A stretch of 5,238 bases of DNA from Sulfurovum sp. (GTDB lineage Bacteria > Campylobacterota > Campylobacteria > Campylobacterales > Sulfurovaceae), in assembly GCA_026984165.1 (NCBI GenBank), contig JALSSQ010000026.1, positions 1 through 5,238 of the forward strand. The letters are read 5' to 3'. The position numbers were made by a program, and so were the translations under genes. How positions within the stretch are numbered: the first letter of the stretch is position 1; each line of letters starts with the position of its first letter. This document shows positions 4,407-5,238 of the stretch, in pieces. Under the pieces are notes generated by a model. It made no database searches, was not told the origin of the DNA, and was given only the letters and a program-made list of their open reading frames with translations.

Positions 4407-5238
4407 AATAGGGATTTTGGGTGTAGGTACGGTAGGTGCGAGTGTAGCCAATATACTTGAAGCCAATGCCGATATCATTGAAGCACGTGCAGGCAAGAAG
4501 ATCGTTGCCAAGTCAGGTGTAGTTAAAAACCTTTCTAAAGACAGAGGCGTGAGCATTCAGCTCTCTGACAATCCATTAGATGTAGTAAATGACCCAGAGA
4601 TAGACATCGTTGTAGAACTCATGGGTGGGGTGGAAGAGCCTTATGCCTTGGTGAAAAAAGCGCTAGAGAATGGCAAAGCGGTTGTCACTGCCAACAAAGC
4701 ACTGCTTGCCTACCACCGGTATGAACTTCAAGAGATAGCAGGTGACACACCACTCATGTATGAAGCAAGTACGGCTGGGGGTATCCCTATCATCGGCGCT
4801 TTACGTACGGGGCTAAGTGCCAACCATATAGAGTCTATACAGGGCATCATGAATGGTACGTGTAACTATATGCTCACCAAGATGATAAACGAAGGTGCAC
4901 AGTATGATGCCATCCTTAAAGAAGCCCAAAAGTTAGGCTACGCAGAAGCAGACCCGACCTTTGATGTGGGTGGTTTTGATGCTTCACATAAGCTGCTTAT
5001 CTTGGCAAGTATTGCCTATGGTATAGATGCGAAGCCTGAAGATATTCTCATAGAAGGTATAGAAAACATTACCCAAACAGACGTGGCATTTGCCAAAGAG
5101 TTTGGCTATGAAATCAAACTACTTGGCATTGCTAAAAAGGTGGATGATGGCGTAGAGCTACGTGTACACGCCACCATGATACCACAAGCATCCATGATAG
5201 CCAAAGTCGATGGTGTCATGAATGCTGTCACGGTCGTA
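4399..5238 (+). CDS. hom: Homoserine dehydrogenase, partial (3' end beyond window)
   Basis: Homoserine dehydrogenase reduces aspartate semialdehyde to homoserine with NAD(P)H, the branch point to threonine, isoleucine and methionine. The first 280 residues are present with no stop. The Rossmann loop GILGVGTVG lies at 5-13, VTANKALLA at 96-104 with K100, EASTAGGIPIIGALR at 122-136, IMNGTCNYML at 150-159, and LGYAEADPTFDVGGFDASHK at 179-198. E183, D194 and K198 correspond to the substrate/catalytic residues of the family. Bacterial monofunctional enzymes run to about 420-440 residues and usually end in an ACT domain for threonine feedback; that part would lie beyond 5238 and cannot be judged. 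The start ATG overlaps the end of alaC by 8 nt and has AGGA at 4387-4390, which indicates translational coupling in the same operon. Confidence 0.96.
   Translation, partial: MVKIGILGVGTVGASVANILEANADIIEARAGKKIVAKSGVVKNLSKDRGVSIQLSDNPLDVVNDPEIDIVVELMGGVEEPYALVKKALENGKAVVTANKALLAYHRYELQEIAGDTPLMYEASTAGGIPIIGALRTGLSANHIESIQGIMNGTCNYMLTKMINEGAQYDAILKEAQKLGYAEADPTFDVGGFDASHKLLILASIAYGIDAKPEDILIEGIENITQTDVAFAKEFGYEIKLLGIAKKVDDGVELRVHATMIPQASMIAKVDGVMNAVTVV

Overview
The window reads as a chromosomal segment from a member of the Campylobacterota (former Epsilonproteobacteria), most likely a Sulfurovum/Sulfurimonas-type organism rather than Campylobacter itself. The reasons are the AT-rich sequence, the frequent -10-like boxes of the form (G)(A/C)TAAAAT, and the gene order bL31 (rpmE) - RsmI - SpoU/TrmH methyltransferase - one-TM protein with a RodZ-like N-terminus - AlaC-type aminotransferase - homoserine dehydrogenase. 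From memory this order resembles the C. jejuni Cj0155c-Cj0149c neighbourhood. The assignment rests on recognition and synteny, not on a search.

Layout. Positions 1-123 look like one end of an insertion sequence, probably IS481-like. The transposase start lies on the minus strand and reads MSQVYHS before leaving the window; the element end is a TGTCCAG tip at 123. The IS abuts a gene remnant (124-324), which is coupled by an ATGA overlap to a small secreted-protein gene (321-515). That second gene is in turn cut short by a 124-bp palindromic element (470-593) with 8-bp perfect terminal inverted repeats and two internal hairpins, a REP-pair or MITE. The first 600 bases are therefore a patchwork of decay next to a conserved housekeeping block.

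From about 600 onward everything is on the plus strand and closely packed. A promoter-like box at 618-623 precedes a leader of about 110 nt with a small hairpin and then rpmE (744-944). The rpmE-rsmI gap of 48 bp is almost filled by two hairpins: an AT-rich 10-bp stem spanning the rpmE stop codon and a REP-like palindrome with a GTAG head. rsmI (993-1805) has no visible Shine-Dalgarno sequence. It ends inside an AATTAAA heptamer tandem repeat. The following gap carries a -10-like box only 7 nt before the rlmB start, which suggests leaderless or near-leaderless expression.

The genes rlmB (1868-2554), the RodZ-like membrane protein (2541-3170), alaC (3174-4406) and hom (4399-5238, cut by the window end) overlap or nearly touch: 14-nt overlap, 3-nt gap, 8-nt overlap. 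They are probably co-transcribed. Functionally the block joins ribosome construction and modification (bL31, 16S C1402 ribose methylation by RsmI, 23S-type 2'-O-methylation by the SpoU enzyme) to amino-acid metabolism (a PLP aminotransferase, and homoserine synthesis for Thr/Met/Ile). I see no convincing new multi-gene system. The more unusual content is the small palindromic elements and what they have done to neighbouring genes.
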